Assembly: GCA_024635755.1 (NCBI GenBank)
Contig: JAGXIF010000033.1
Location: 1 to 64,000, forward strand
DNA length: 64,000 bases
Source: Halothiobacillus sp.
Lineage (GTDB): Bacteria > Pseudomonadota > Gammaproteobacteria > Halothiobacillales > Halothiobacillaceae
Direction of reading: 5' to 3'
The translations under genes and the position numbers were made by a program. Every line of letters starts with the position of its first letter. Position 1 is the first letter of the stretch. Below, in pieces: positions 1 to 6,267 of the stretch. The notes beneath the pieces were generated by a model. The model had not been told where the DNA came from. It worked only from the letters and a program-made list of their open reading frames with translations, and did not search any database.

Positions 1-6
1 AGCGAA

Positions 7-23
7 ACGCGCCAGAGGCGCGT
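7..23. other. GC-rich hairpin at left edge
   Basis: A perfect 7-bp stem (ACGCGCC/GGCGCGT) with a 3-nt loop. No T-tract follows on either strand, so a terminator role for a gene beyond the left edge is possible but unsupported. Confidence 0.3.
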
Positions 24-72
24 GTGCTGGTTGTTCCGTGGTGGTGGGGTGGGGCGGGGAATCTTGGAGTTG

Positions 73-351
73 AGGTGGAACGGTTTCGGGCGTTTGTTGG
101 GTTTGGCGGATCTGGCCGAACCACGTTGCCAACGCCCGAGGCACTTTCTATTGCTTGTCCAATAGAAAGTCCCCAAAGACAAGGACACCCCGGCGCCTTG
201 GCCCTTCGGGCTTCCCTCGTCGCCACTGGGTTGCTGACGGGTCGGTTCGACGCGACATCGTGTCGCGCAGAACCTCGGAGCGACGTCCATGCCGCCCAGA
301 CCCTGCAAACCGGCGGCGACGAGGCAAGGCGCAGGGGCCCCCGGGTGTGCC
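73..351 (+). repeat. Structured intergenic repeat, copy A
   Basis: About 280 nt, nearly identical to copy B at 2765-3044 and related to the inverted copy C at 3254-3472. It opens with a cggtttcgg...tttggcg head. An 11-bp hairpin follows (ACTTTCTATTG, loop, CAATAGAAAGT; 143-170), then a GC-rich stretch with a CGCGACA/TGTCGCG hairpin. The third hairpin, perfect in copies B and C, is decayed here (gtccatgccgcccag). ORFs at 24-383, 155-379 and 289-471 lie in or across this repeat and I treat them as non-coding: the same phantom reading frames recur in the other copies. The function is unknown. Confidence 0.85.
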
Positions 352-385
352 AGATTCGAACGGTGCGGTCAGAAGTTAGGTGACC

Positions 386-455
386 GGGCAAGCAGGAGAA
401 AGTGCCTGGCACGCCTGGCACGGTGGGTAATGCTGGCGCTGGGGGCGTGCGAAAT
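386..455 (-). repeat. Partial inverted copy of the structured repeat (fragment D)
   Basis: The stretch 386-420 matches 3438-3472 of copy C at about 30 of 35 positions, in the same inverted orientation. It covers one arm of the first hairpin and the head of the repeat. The word gcgtgcgaaatc further on also recurs beyond copy C. The rest of the repeat is missing, so this is a truncated remnant. Confidence 0.6.
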
Positions 456-526
456 CACAGAAGCGATTTAAATGCCGCCGACCCCGTTGGCCGGTTTGAG
501 GTGCCTTGCCTTGTCGTGGTGGTAGA

Positions 527-556
527 GGGGGCGTTTGTTAGGTTTGGCGACCTTGT
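527..556 (+). repeat. Short remnant of repeat head
   Basis: The string ggcgtttgttaggtttggcga closely matches the head of copy A near 90-110. It abuts the 3' end of the MscS gene, so decayed repeat material reaches directly up to that gene. Confidence 0.45.
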
Positions 557-1426
557 CTAAGACGGGATGCTGACGCCCGGATCAAGCGGTGTTGCCGCGT
601 GGATCTGCGACATGACCTCCCGAGTTATTGCTTCCTCGAGCGCTTCGGCGAGACGGGTGGGGCAGAAGAGACTGATGGTGACGCGTGCCTTGCCGATGTC
701 GGTCGTGGAGAAGCGTATGCCGATTTCGGAGCCGGGGATGTCCACGCCGCTACGCCGCACGATCTGGGCGTTGGCACGGGCGGCCTCTTCCCTGTGCGGG
801 CCGTAGTGGCGCTCGATGATGGTGGCGATCTCGCCTCTCAGGCTCGGCAGGTTGATGGTGGGCTCCGTCGTGATCGCGAAGCTGTGGAAGGTGTAGTTCC
901 GAACCACCGTCAGGTTGCGGATGGGCGAGGTGAAGAAGACGCTGTTCGGCAGGAGAGCCGTGCGGCCGGTGTACTGGAATGAATTCGGTTGGAACTCCTG
1001 GAGCGTAGTGGCCAGCAAGGTATGGTCCAGAACCTCGCCCCGCACCCCCGAGACCTCGATCCAGTCACCTACCGCGAAGGCTCGGGTTGAGGCGCGCATG
1101 AGCGAACCCGAGACACAAAGGATCATCTCTTTCGTCGCCACCACGATGGCAATGGCGACGGCGGTGAGTGACAGGGCAAAGGTCCGAAGCTGCGGGGCCC
1201 AGATAAAAACGAGCCCGAGAAGCATTAGGAACAGAAAGACGTTCCGGCTGGTCGAGATCCATCGGCGATGGACGTGCGCCGGCAGGTCGCTCCGAACCCG
1301 GATGAGCTTCACCGTGATCGTCCGAGCGACCCAGAGAATCAAGAGGAGAAAGGCGGAGGCGCCGAGGTTGGGCGAAACGGCACCGAGCGCGGCCGGCAGG
1401 GCCCAGGTGCTTGGGTCAAAGGTCAT
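557..1426 (-). CDS. Small-conductance mechanosensitive channel family protein (MscS type)
   Basis: The 289-aa inner-membrane protein has about three hydrophobic helices (roughly residues 20-40, 62-80, 84-108). The last runs into an MscS beta-domain-like region (AFAVGDWIEVSGVRGEVLDHTL), the family's hallmark after the pore helix. A soluble alpha/beta C-terminus follows. MscS channels open under membrane tension and release solutes during hypo-osmotic shock. The length matches the minimal MscS type. It lies 24 nt downstream of the predicted ion antiporter on the same strand, so the two are probably co-transcribed as an ion and osmotic homeostasis pair. The pore-helix glycine/alanine pattern is not the canonical E. 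coli one, so ion specificity and gating are open. Confidence 0.85.
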   Translation of the reverse strand: MTFDPSTWALPAALGAVSPNLGASAFLLLILWVARTITVKLIRVRSDLPAHVHRRWISTSRNVFLFLMLLGLVFIWAPQLRTFALSLTAVAIAIVVATKEMILCVSGSLMRASTRAFAVGDWIEVSGVRGEVLDHTLLATTLQEFQPNSFQYTGRTALLPNSVFFTSPIRNLTVVRNYTFHSFAITTEPTINLPSLRGEIATIIERHYGPHREEAARANAQIVRRSGVDIPGSEIGIRFSTTDIGKARVTISLFCPTRLAEALEEAITREVMSQIHAATPLDPGVSIPS

Positions 1427-1450
1427 CGTCGTGGGTGTTCTCGTGGTGTG

Positions 1451-2434
1451 TCAGGGCCAGATCAGGATAACGTAGGCCGCGTAACCCGCAAGGAGGGCAA
1501 AGCCTTCCCACCGCGCAATCCGTAGCCCGGTCCAGGCCATGAGAAGTAGAACCGCCGAGACGCCAACCATGACGAGATTGTCGAATGAGACGATCTCGGT
1601 CGGCACGGCGCCGGGCGCAGCAAGTGCCGTAAAGCCCCCGATCCCGAGGATGTTGTAGATATTCGAGCCGATGATGTTGCCAAAGGCGAGGTCACCTTGA
1701 CGCTTGAGGGCCGCGACGATCGAAGTCACGAGCTCAGGCATCGACGTGCCAATGGCGACAATTGTCAGTCCGATCACGGTCTCTGAGATGTTGAAGCCGC
1801 GTGCGAGGGACACCGCGCCCTCGACGAGGAATCGTCCGCCGAGGACGACGAGGATGAGCCCGGCTACCGCGATCAAGAGCGAGGCGAGGAGCGGTGGGCC
1901 CACTTTCTTGGTGGGCGCGAGGTCCGGGTCCGCCCCCTGGAGCGCGAGGCTCTTGTCGTAGACGGCGCCGTGCTCGACGCCCGTCGGCACGCGCTCTTGG
2001 CGGAAGGCAAGCCAGACGTAGAGGCCAAGCGCGGCAATGAAGATCGTGCCCACGATACGGCCGAGCGGCATGAGGGTGGCGATTGCCGCAAACACCACGG
2101 CGACCGAGAGCATGACCACCCCGTCTCGCCTGAGCGCTTTAGACGCGACGGCCATGGGGGCGAGCATGGCAGCAATCCCGACAATCAACAGGATGTTGGC
2201 GATGTTGGAGCCCACGATGTTGCCGTAAGCGATCCCCGGCGCATCCGCGAGGGCGGCCTGTACCGACGTGACGAGTTCCGGCGTCGAGGTGCCGAAGCCC
2301 ACGAGAGTGAGCCCGATTACGAGCGGCGAGACCCCGAGCTGGCTCGCTACGTTTACCGCGCCCCGCACCAGCAGCTCGCCGCCAGCGATGAGCAGTACGA
2401 GGCCTCCAAGAAGTGGCAGCCACACATCCGTCAT
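1451..2434 (-). CDS. Calcium/sodium antiporter, CaCA family (YrbG-like)
   Basis: The 327-aa polytopic membrane protein is built from two homologous halves, the signature of the Ca2+/cation antiporter superfamily. The first alpha repeat is near residues 35-60 (GFGTSTPELVTS followed by GNIVGSNIANILL). The second is near residues 210-265 (AIGTSMPELVTS followed by GNIIGSNIYNILGI). The Glu of each TPEL/MPEL motif is the expected ion ligand. It probably exchanges Ca2+ or another cation for Na+ or H+ across the inner membrane. It is the first gene of a two-gene unit with the MscS channel. The unit lies between two direct copies of the structured repeat, which hints at insertion or mobilisation as a block. 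Confidence 0.9.
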   Translation of the reverse strand: MTDVWLPLLGGLVLLIAGGELLVRGAVNVASQLGVSPLVIGLTLVGFGTSTPELVTSVQAALADAPGIAYGNIVGSNIANILLIVGIAAMLAPMAVASKALRRDGVVMLSVAVVFAAIATLMPLGRIVGTIFIAALGLYVWLAFRQERVPTGVEHGAVYDKSLALQGADPDLAPTKKVGPPLLASLLIAVAGLILVVLGGRFLVEGAVSLARGFNISETVIGLTIVAIGTSMPELVTSIVAALKRQGDLAFGNIIGSNIYNILGIGGFTALAAPGAVPTEIVSFDNLVMVGVSAVLLLMAWTGLRIARWEGFALLAGYAAYVILIWP

Positions 2435-2764
2435 TACTGTTCCTTTTCTTCTCTCATTCTGCCGGCATTCGTCTTCGTGGCGGGCGGGGCATCGGCCCGT
2501 TTCTGCACGGCCCTCTGGTTATCCCGACATCGGCCCCGTCGAGGCCTTTCCTGGCACCCGAAGAGACTGGTAACGAGTATCTTAGCCAACGTCGGTGCCG
2601 CAAAGGTGCTTTGTTGAGTCTCGTCTACTCAGCCCCGGTTTGCGCGTAGAAAGCAACGGGTCTTGAAGGGCGGGGCCCAAACGTTTGCAGCTCATGGATA
2701 ACAAGCCGGCCCGTGCATTTCTGAACCCGGCTTGGCGAAGAAGCGGAGCAAGGCGCTTTTCGTG
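2435..2764. other. Gene-free stretch upstream of antiporter
   Basis: About 330 nt with no credible gene; the short ORFs here have no homology I recognise and overlap one another. It should hold the promoter and leader of the antiporter/MscS unit on the minus strand. It contains one perfect 10-bp palindrome, CAAACGTTTG (2678-2687), of the type bound by LacI-family repressors, but with no supporting context. Confidence 0.5.
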
Positions 2765-3044
2765 GAGGTGGTATCGGTTTCGGACGTTTTCGAGGTTTGG
2801 CGACTCCGCTTCAATCACGTTGCCAACGCTCGAGGTACTTTCTATTGCTTGTCCAATAGAAAGTCCCCAAAGACAAGGACACCCCGGCGCCTTGGCCCTT
2901 CGGGCTTCCCTCGTCACCGCCGGGTTGCGGCCGGGTCGGTTCGACGCGACATCGTGTCGCGCAGAACCTCGGAGCGACGTCCCTGTCGCTCCGACCCTGC
3001 AACCCGACGGCGACGAGGCAAGGCGCAGGGGCTCCGGGTGTGCC
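2765..3044 (+). repeat. Structured intergenic repeat, copy B
   Basis: A direct copy of A with all three hairpins intact. These are ACTTTCTATTG/CAATAGAAAGT (2837-2864), CGCGACA/TGTCGCG (2945-2961), and a 10-bp stem TCGGAGCGAC/GTCGCTCCGA with loop GTCCCT (2969-2994). Compared with copy C, the last stem differs at two base pairs and both partners change together. ORFs 2685-3071, 2732-3088 and 2811-3146 cover this repeat and reproduce the phantom frames of copy A. Confidence 0.88.
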
Positions 3045-3108
3045 GGCCGCGCATCCCTTGGTGTGGGTTAACCGTGTTGCCGGTTTGAACGCAGGACAGC
3101 CACACACC

Positions 3109-3138
3109 GGCTTTCGCGGCCAAGGGCCGCTCCCACAG
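3109..3138 (-). repeat. REP-like element, Pseudomonas type
   Basis: Read on the minus strand this is CTGTGGGAGCGGCC followed by CTTGGCCGCGAAAGCC, which closely resembles the common REP sequence of pseudomonads. It contains a perfect GCGGCC-aag-GGCCGC hairpin (3116-3130). The family resemblance is from memory. Only one copy is present in this window. Confidence 0.6.
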
Positions 3139-3146
3139 AGCCCCAC

Positions 3147-3226
3147 GTAGGTTGGACTTCAGTCCAACGTCGCCCGATAGGGCGACTGTTCAGCCGTACG
3201 GATTGTTGGGTTAAAGCCCAACCTAC
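3147..3226. repeat. REPIN-like inverted pair with central hairpin
   Basis: GTAGGTTGGACTT...AGTCCAAC at the left and GTTGGGTTAAAGCCCAACCTAC at the right form an inverted pair; the 13-nt outer arms match with one mismatch. Each arm is itself a small hairpin. A perfect GTCGCCC-gata-GGGCGAC hairpin (3169-3186) lies between them. This is the architecture of REPINs mobilised by RAYT transposases. No transposase gene is in the window. Confidence 0.65.
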
Positions 3227-3253
3227 AAAGATGTGGCACCGAGTCATCAGTCA

Positions 3254-3472
3254 CGAGAATCCCCTTCGCCCTTGCCGAGCGGCCGGGGTGCCGCAGGGTC
3301 GGCGCCACAGGGACGTGGCGCCGAGGTTCGCCGCGACAGGACGTCGCGTCGAACCGACCCGTCCGCGGCGGCCCGGACGGGAGGGAAGCCCGCAGGGCCA
3401 AGGCGAGGGGTGCCGTTCTCTTTGGGTACTTTCTCTTGGGCAAGCAAGAGAAAGTACCTCGCACGCTTGCCA
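3254..3472 (-). repeat. Structured intergenic repeat, copy C (inverted)
   Basis: A diverged, inverted copy of A and B. The first hairpin is extended to 14 bp (GGTACTTTCTCTTG/CAAGAGAAAGTACC, 3425-3458). The third is TCGGCGCCAC/GTGGCGCCGA (3299-3324) and keeps the GTCCCT loop in repeat orientation. Stem positions that differ from A and B change as pairs. ORFs 3159-3482, 3231-3587, 3233-3529, 3247-3447 and 3251-3622 overlap it and are rejected as coding. Confidence 0.85.
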
Positions 3473-3515
3473 AAGAGGACAAGAAAGGCGGCTATGCCTC
3501 AACGCGTGCGAAATC

Positions 3516-3785
3516 CAACCTCGGCTTAAACCGTCTACTGAATCAGTTATTGCAACCGTTCTTTTGGCAGGTGATTCGGTCATGTGAGCTGACCCAGTGT
3601 TCAGAGTTCTTTTTGGTATCAAATCCGCAGCCGGTTTGGCCGTTCTTGGTTCCTTTGTGCACTTCGCCGGTTGGTGTGTGCTTTACCGCCATGCCAGTTA
3701 CTCCTCATCAGGTGGTCTGTGCGATTTTTAAACGTTAAAGATGGTTGGTCCACATTTTCCTGGAAAACTGAATCGTCACCGGGTG
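3516..3785. other. AT-richer gene-free stretch
   Basis: Base composition falls visibly here compared with the surrounding chromosome and stays low to about 4930. I see no credible gene. It is probably the downstream flank of the acquired PIN/repeat-protein cassette. Confidence 0.45.
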
Positions 3786-4028
3786 TTATTGAGGGCCTTC
3801 AAAGTGGTCGACAAATTTTATTTTAAAATCCTCAAAGTTGTCTACTTTTTTGATCTTGAAGTCCTCGAAGTGATCTACGATTTTCCATTTCCCGGGCGAG
3901 TCGGCAAAATTATTTACAACTTTCACATGCAAGTCTGCAAAATGGTCTACGACCTTTACTTTATAGTCTTCGAAGTGGTCGACAAACTTGACTTTTCCGT
4001 AAATGGCTTCGACGTCTGTTTTGCTCAT
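3786..4028 (-). CDS. Small six-repeat protein of unknown function (VDHFED repeats)
   Basis: The 80-aa protein is almost entirely six tandem units of about 11 residues following the pattern [K/H]-x-K-x-V-[D/N]-[H/N]-F-[E/A]-D-[aromatic]. Examples are KVKFVDHFEDY, KVKVVDHFADL and KIKKVDNFEDF. One 13-residue unit carries an SPG turn in the middle. Alternating hydrophobic and charged residues suggest a short beta-solenoid or repeated hairpin; this is inference. I chose the internal ATG at 4028 over 4040 because GAGGG lies about 6 nt upstream of it and nothing comparable precedes 4040. There is no signal peptide. It lies 54 nt downstream of the PIN-like nuclease gene on the same strand and shares its AT-rich composition, so they probably form one operon. 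I do not know a function; it could be a partner or inhibitor of the nuclease. Confidence 0.7.
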   Translation of the reverse strand: MSKTDVEAIYGKVKFVDHFEDYKVKVVDHFADLHVKVVNNFADSPGKWKIVDHFEDFKIKKVDNFEDFKIKFVDHFEGPQ

Positions 4029-4082
4029 TAGTGCCCTCATGTTGTTATGCGCACTCTTTTTTTGCTTTATGAGGCGATGTTT

Positions 4083-4931
4083 TTACATGCATTCGCTGCA
4101 GAATATTTCGAACCCCCTGCTCTTGAATTCTTTCCCACACATCAGGCAGTCATTGACAACGAATGAGTCACTGGATTGTGATTCAATTATTCGTTCTTCT
4201 TCTGTTTCTTCTTCATGAGTTACCGGGATTTCAAATTCTTTCAGGGCGGTTGATAATTTGGGGCATAAGTGAATTTTCCGTTTCTTATTTACTCGTTCGC
4301 GAAATTCTTGCCGTAGCCAATCATTGATGTAGCCATTGTTATCGTATGTTGCCCCATAGTCGCTGTCCCTGGATACGATCCATATGTCGGCATTATGCTC
4401 TTTGGCAACATGCACGATCCATTCCCAGTTTATGGAGTCTCCTAGGCTGGTGTCGTTCTTTTTTCTTGGAGGGTATCCTAGAAAGAATCTTTTTCGTGCA
4501 AGTCGACGGGTGCTATACCTTTCTTTGCTGCCTCGATAGAGGTCTGTTCCTTTTTTCTTTTTCTTAAAGAGTCTTTGGAGTGTTTGGTAGACAACGTCGT
4601 TTCGAGACGGCTCTTCCAGGATTCGCTCCATTCTCTGTTTTAGTTTGTTTACTCTTTTCTTGATCTTGTCCTGATCATTTTGGAGCGCTGTTGCTGATTT
4701 GTCGTTTTTCAGAATCCCAGGTATTTGGATGTTTGTTGGTTTTGACAGCCCATTTAGTCCCTCAATGATTGCGGACTGTCGGTTTTTCTTAAACTCCATT
4801 TCGACCTGATCAGTCACGATGAGAACGTCCTTTATTGCCTCAAGGTGGTCGAGGAAGGGAGTTTTTACTTCATTTCGGATTCTATAGAAGTCAAGATATA
4901 TGTTGGTGTCAACAAAAAGAAGCTTTGTCAT
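4083..4931 (-). CDS. PIN-like nuclease (DUF4935 type) with C-terminal zinc ribbon
   Basis: The 282-aa protein begins with a PIN-fold core: FVDTNIYLDFYR (Asp8), VTDQVEMEF (Glu46), LGDSINW (Asp165) and IVSRDSDYG (Asp189/191). These are the acidic residues expected to hold divalent metal in PIN RNases. A Lys-rich helical insert (about 85-150) fits nucleic-acid contact. The C-terminus carries a four-Cys zinc-ribbon-like motif, C262-x2-C265-x12-C278-x2-C281. PIN proteins are typically RNases of toxin-antitoxin or RNA-processing systems; this larger DUF4935 type is poorly characterised. The AT-rich gene lies just after the nrdB terminator and upstream of the six-repeat protein gene. There is no classical small antitoxin in front of it. 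Its composition differs from its neighbours, indicating horizontal acquisition. The PIN assignment is good; the biological role is unknown. Confidence 0.8.
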   Translation of the reverse strand: MTKLLFVDTNIYLDFYRIRNEVKTPFLDHLEAIKDVLIVTDQVEMEFKKNRQSAIIEGLNGLSKPTNIQIPGILKNDKSATALQNDQDKIKKRVNKLKQRMERILEEPSRNDVVYQTLQRLFKKKKKGTDLYRGSKERYSTRRLARKRFFLGYPPRKKNDTSLGDSINWEWIVHVAKEHNADIWIVSRDSDYGATYDNNGYINDWLRQEFRERVNKKRKIHLCPKLSTALKEFEIPVTHEEETEEERIIESQSSDSFVVNDCLMCGKEFKSRGFEIFCSECM

Positions 4932-4946
4932 ACGAGGTCTCTAATC

Positions 4947-4970
4947 AAAAAACCCGCCTTTCGGCGGGTT
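4947..4970 (-). terminator. Rho-independent terminator of nrdB
   Basis: On the minus strand AACCCGCC-gaaa-GGCGGGTT is followed by TTTT. It lies 14 nt after the nrdB stop codon. The PIN gene starts 16 nt further on, so PIN expression needs read-through or a promoter overlapping this site. Confidence 0.9.
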
Positions 4971-4983
4971 TGCTCGTTCTGGC

Positions 4984-6165
4984 TTACCAGGTGAGCGCAC
5001 CACCAGTCTGATAATCGGTAACCCGAGTCTCAAAGAAGTTCTTCTCCTTCTTCAGATCGACCACCTCGCTCATCCAGGGGAACGGGTTGGTCGCGCCCGG
5101 GTAGAGCTCGGCCAGGCCGATCTGGCTGCAACGGCGGTTGGTGATGAAGTGCATGTACTCCGCGCACATCTCGGCGTTCAGGCCGAGCAGGCCGTTGGGG
5201 ATGGTGTCGCGGGCGTAGTCGATTTCGAGTTCGCAGGCCTCGCGCAGCATCTCGTGCACCTCGTGCTGGAAGGCTTCGCCCCACAGTTCCGGGTTCTCGA
5301 TCTTGATCTGGTTGATCAGGTCGATACCGAAGTTCAGGTGGATGGACTCGTCGCGCATGATGTACTGGTACTGCTCGGCGATGCCGGTCATCTTGTTGCG
5401 ACGGCCCAGTGACAGGATCTGCGCGAAGCCGGTGTAGAACCACATGCCCTCGAAGACCACGTAGAAGGCAACCAGGTCACGCAGGAAGTTCTGTGCGCCT
5501 TCCTGCGTGGAGGTGTTGAAGGTGCCTTCGGAGAGGTCCTGGGTGTACTTCAAGGCCCAGGAGTCCTTGGCGGTGATCGACGGCACTTCGCGGTACATGT
5601 TGAACAGCTCGCCCTCGGCCAGACCCAGGCTGTCGACGATGTACTGGAAGGTGTGGGTGTGGACCGCTTCCTCGAAGGCCTGGCGCAGCAGGTACTGGCG
5701 GCACTCGGGGTTGGTGACCTGCTCGTAGACGGCCAGCACGATGTTGTTGGCGACCAGGCTCTCCGCGGTGGCGAAGAAGCCGAGGTTGCGCATGACCATG
5801 TTGCGCTCGTCCTGGGTCAGGCCGTCCTTGGACTTCCACAGGGCCAGATCGGCCTGCATGGAGACCTCGGTGGGCATCCAGTGGTTGTTGCAGCCGGCGA
5901 GGTACTTCTCCCAGGCCCACTGGTATTTCAGCGGCAGCAGCTGGTTGACGTCGGCGGTGGCGTTGATGATGCGCTTTTCCGAGACGTCAACGCGACCGGC
6001 GTTGGCCTCGATGCCGCCCAGGCCGGTCTGGTCGGCGCCTTCGGCGGCGGCCGGGTCGAAGTGATGTTCTTGGCCGTCATCCCAGGAAGCGGGCATGACG
6101 TTGGCGTCCTGGCCCGTCTGGTTGGCCGAGTCGCTTTGCTTGAGTGGGTCGTTCCAATCGAGCAT
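4984..6165 (-). CDS. nrdB: Ribonucleotide reductase small subunit, class Ic type
   Basis: The 393-aa R2 protein of class I ribonucleotide reductase assembles the metal cofactor that starts radical transfer to NrdA for dNTP synthesis. Predicted metal ligands are Glu135 (FFATAESLV), Glu166 and His169 (FEEAVHTH), Glu239 (VFEGMWF), Glu273 and His276 (RDESIH). The position of the radical tyrosine is Phe173 (HTHTFQYIV), and the first ligand is Glu instead of Asp. This pair of substitutions is the hallmark of class Ic enzymes, known from Chlamydia trachomatis, which use a Mn(IV)/Fe(III) centre in place of a tyrosyl radical. The C-terminus ([10 protein letters not shown]) carries the expected tail tyrosine. 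A strong GGAGG lies 6 nt before the ATG. It follows nrdA in one operon. Confidence 0.95.
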   Translation of the reverse strand: MLDWNDPLKQSDSANQTGQDANVMPASWDDGQEHHFDPAAAEGADQTGLGGIEANAGRVDVSEKRIINATADVNQLLPLKYQWAWEKYLAGCNNHWMPTEVSMQADLALWKSKDGLTQDERNMVMRNLGFFATAESLVANNIVLAVYEQVTNPECRQYLLRQAFEEAVHTHTFQYIVDSLGLAEGELFNMYREVPSITAKDSWALKYTQDLSEGTFNTSTQEGAQNFLRDLVAFYVVFEGMWFYTGFAQILSLGRRNKMTGIAEQYQYIMRDESIHLNFGIDLINQIKIENPELWGEAFQHEVHEMLREACELEIDYARDTIPNGLLGLNAEMCAEYMHFITNRRCSQIGLAELYPGATNPFPWMSEVVDLKKEKNFFETRVTDYQTGGALTW

Positions 6166-6186
6166 GGGGTTTCCTCCGTGTTGGTT

Positions 6187-6226
6187 CCGGTGATCTCACC
6201 GGGCCGGGCAGGGCGGGCTGCCCGGC
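6187..6226 (-). promoter_or_regulatory. Two adjacent hairpins between nrdA and nrdB
   Basis: GCCGGGCAG/CTGCCCGGC (6203-6226) and CCGGTGA/TCACCGG (6187-6202) are perfect stems packed into the 102-nt nrdA-nrdB gap, just before the nrdB ribosome-binding site. Neither has a T-tract. They may slow decay of, or set the ratio between, the two cistrons; that is inference. Confidence 0.5.
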
Positions 6227-6267
6227 AGTATTCAAGTCAAATAGGTAAGCGTGACTGGCTTTACGCC

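Noticed and set aside
24-471. ORFs 24-383, 155-379 and 289-471 as genes
   Set aside because: They lie in or across repeat A and reproduce the same phantom frames (for example SPKTRTPRRLGPSGFPR) found in repeats B and C; no ribosome-binding site or known domain.
2678-2687. CAAACGTTTG palindrome as a PurR/LacI-type operator
   Set aside because: A single 10-bp palindrome without a matching promoter or regulator gene; too little to call.
2582-3622. ORFs on both strands across repeats B and C (2582-2917, 2685-3071, 2732-3088, 2811-3146, 3159-3482, 3231-3587 and others)
   Set aside because: They are translations of the structured repeat and REP cluster; overlapping frames on both strands are open because of high GC.
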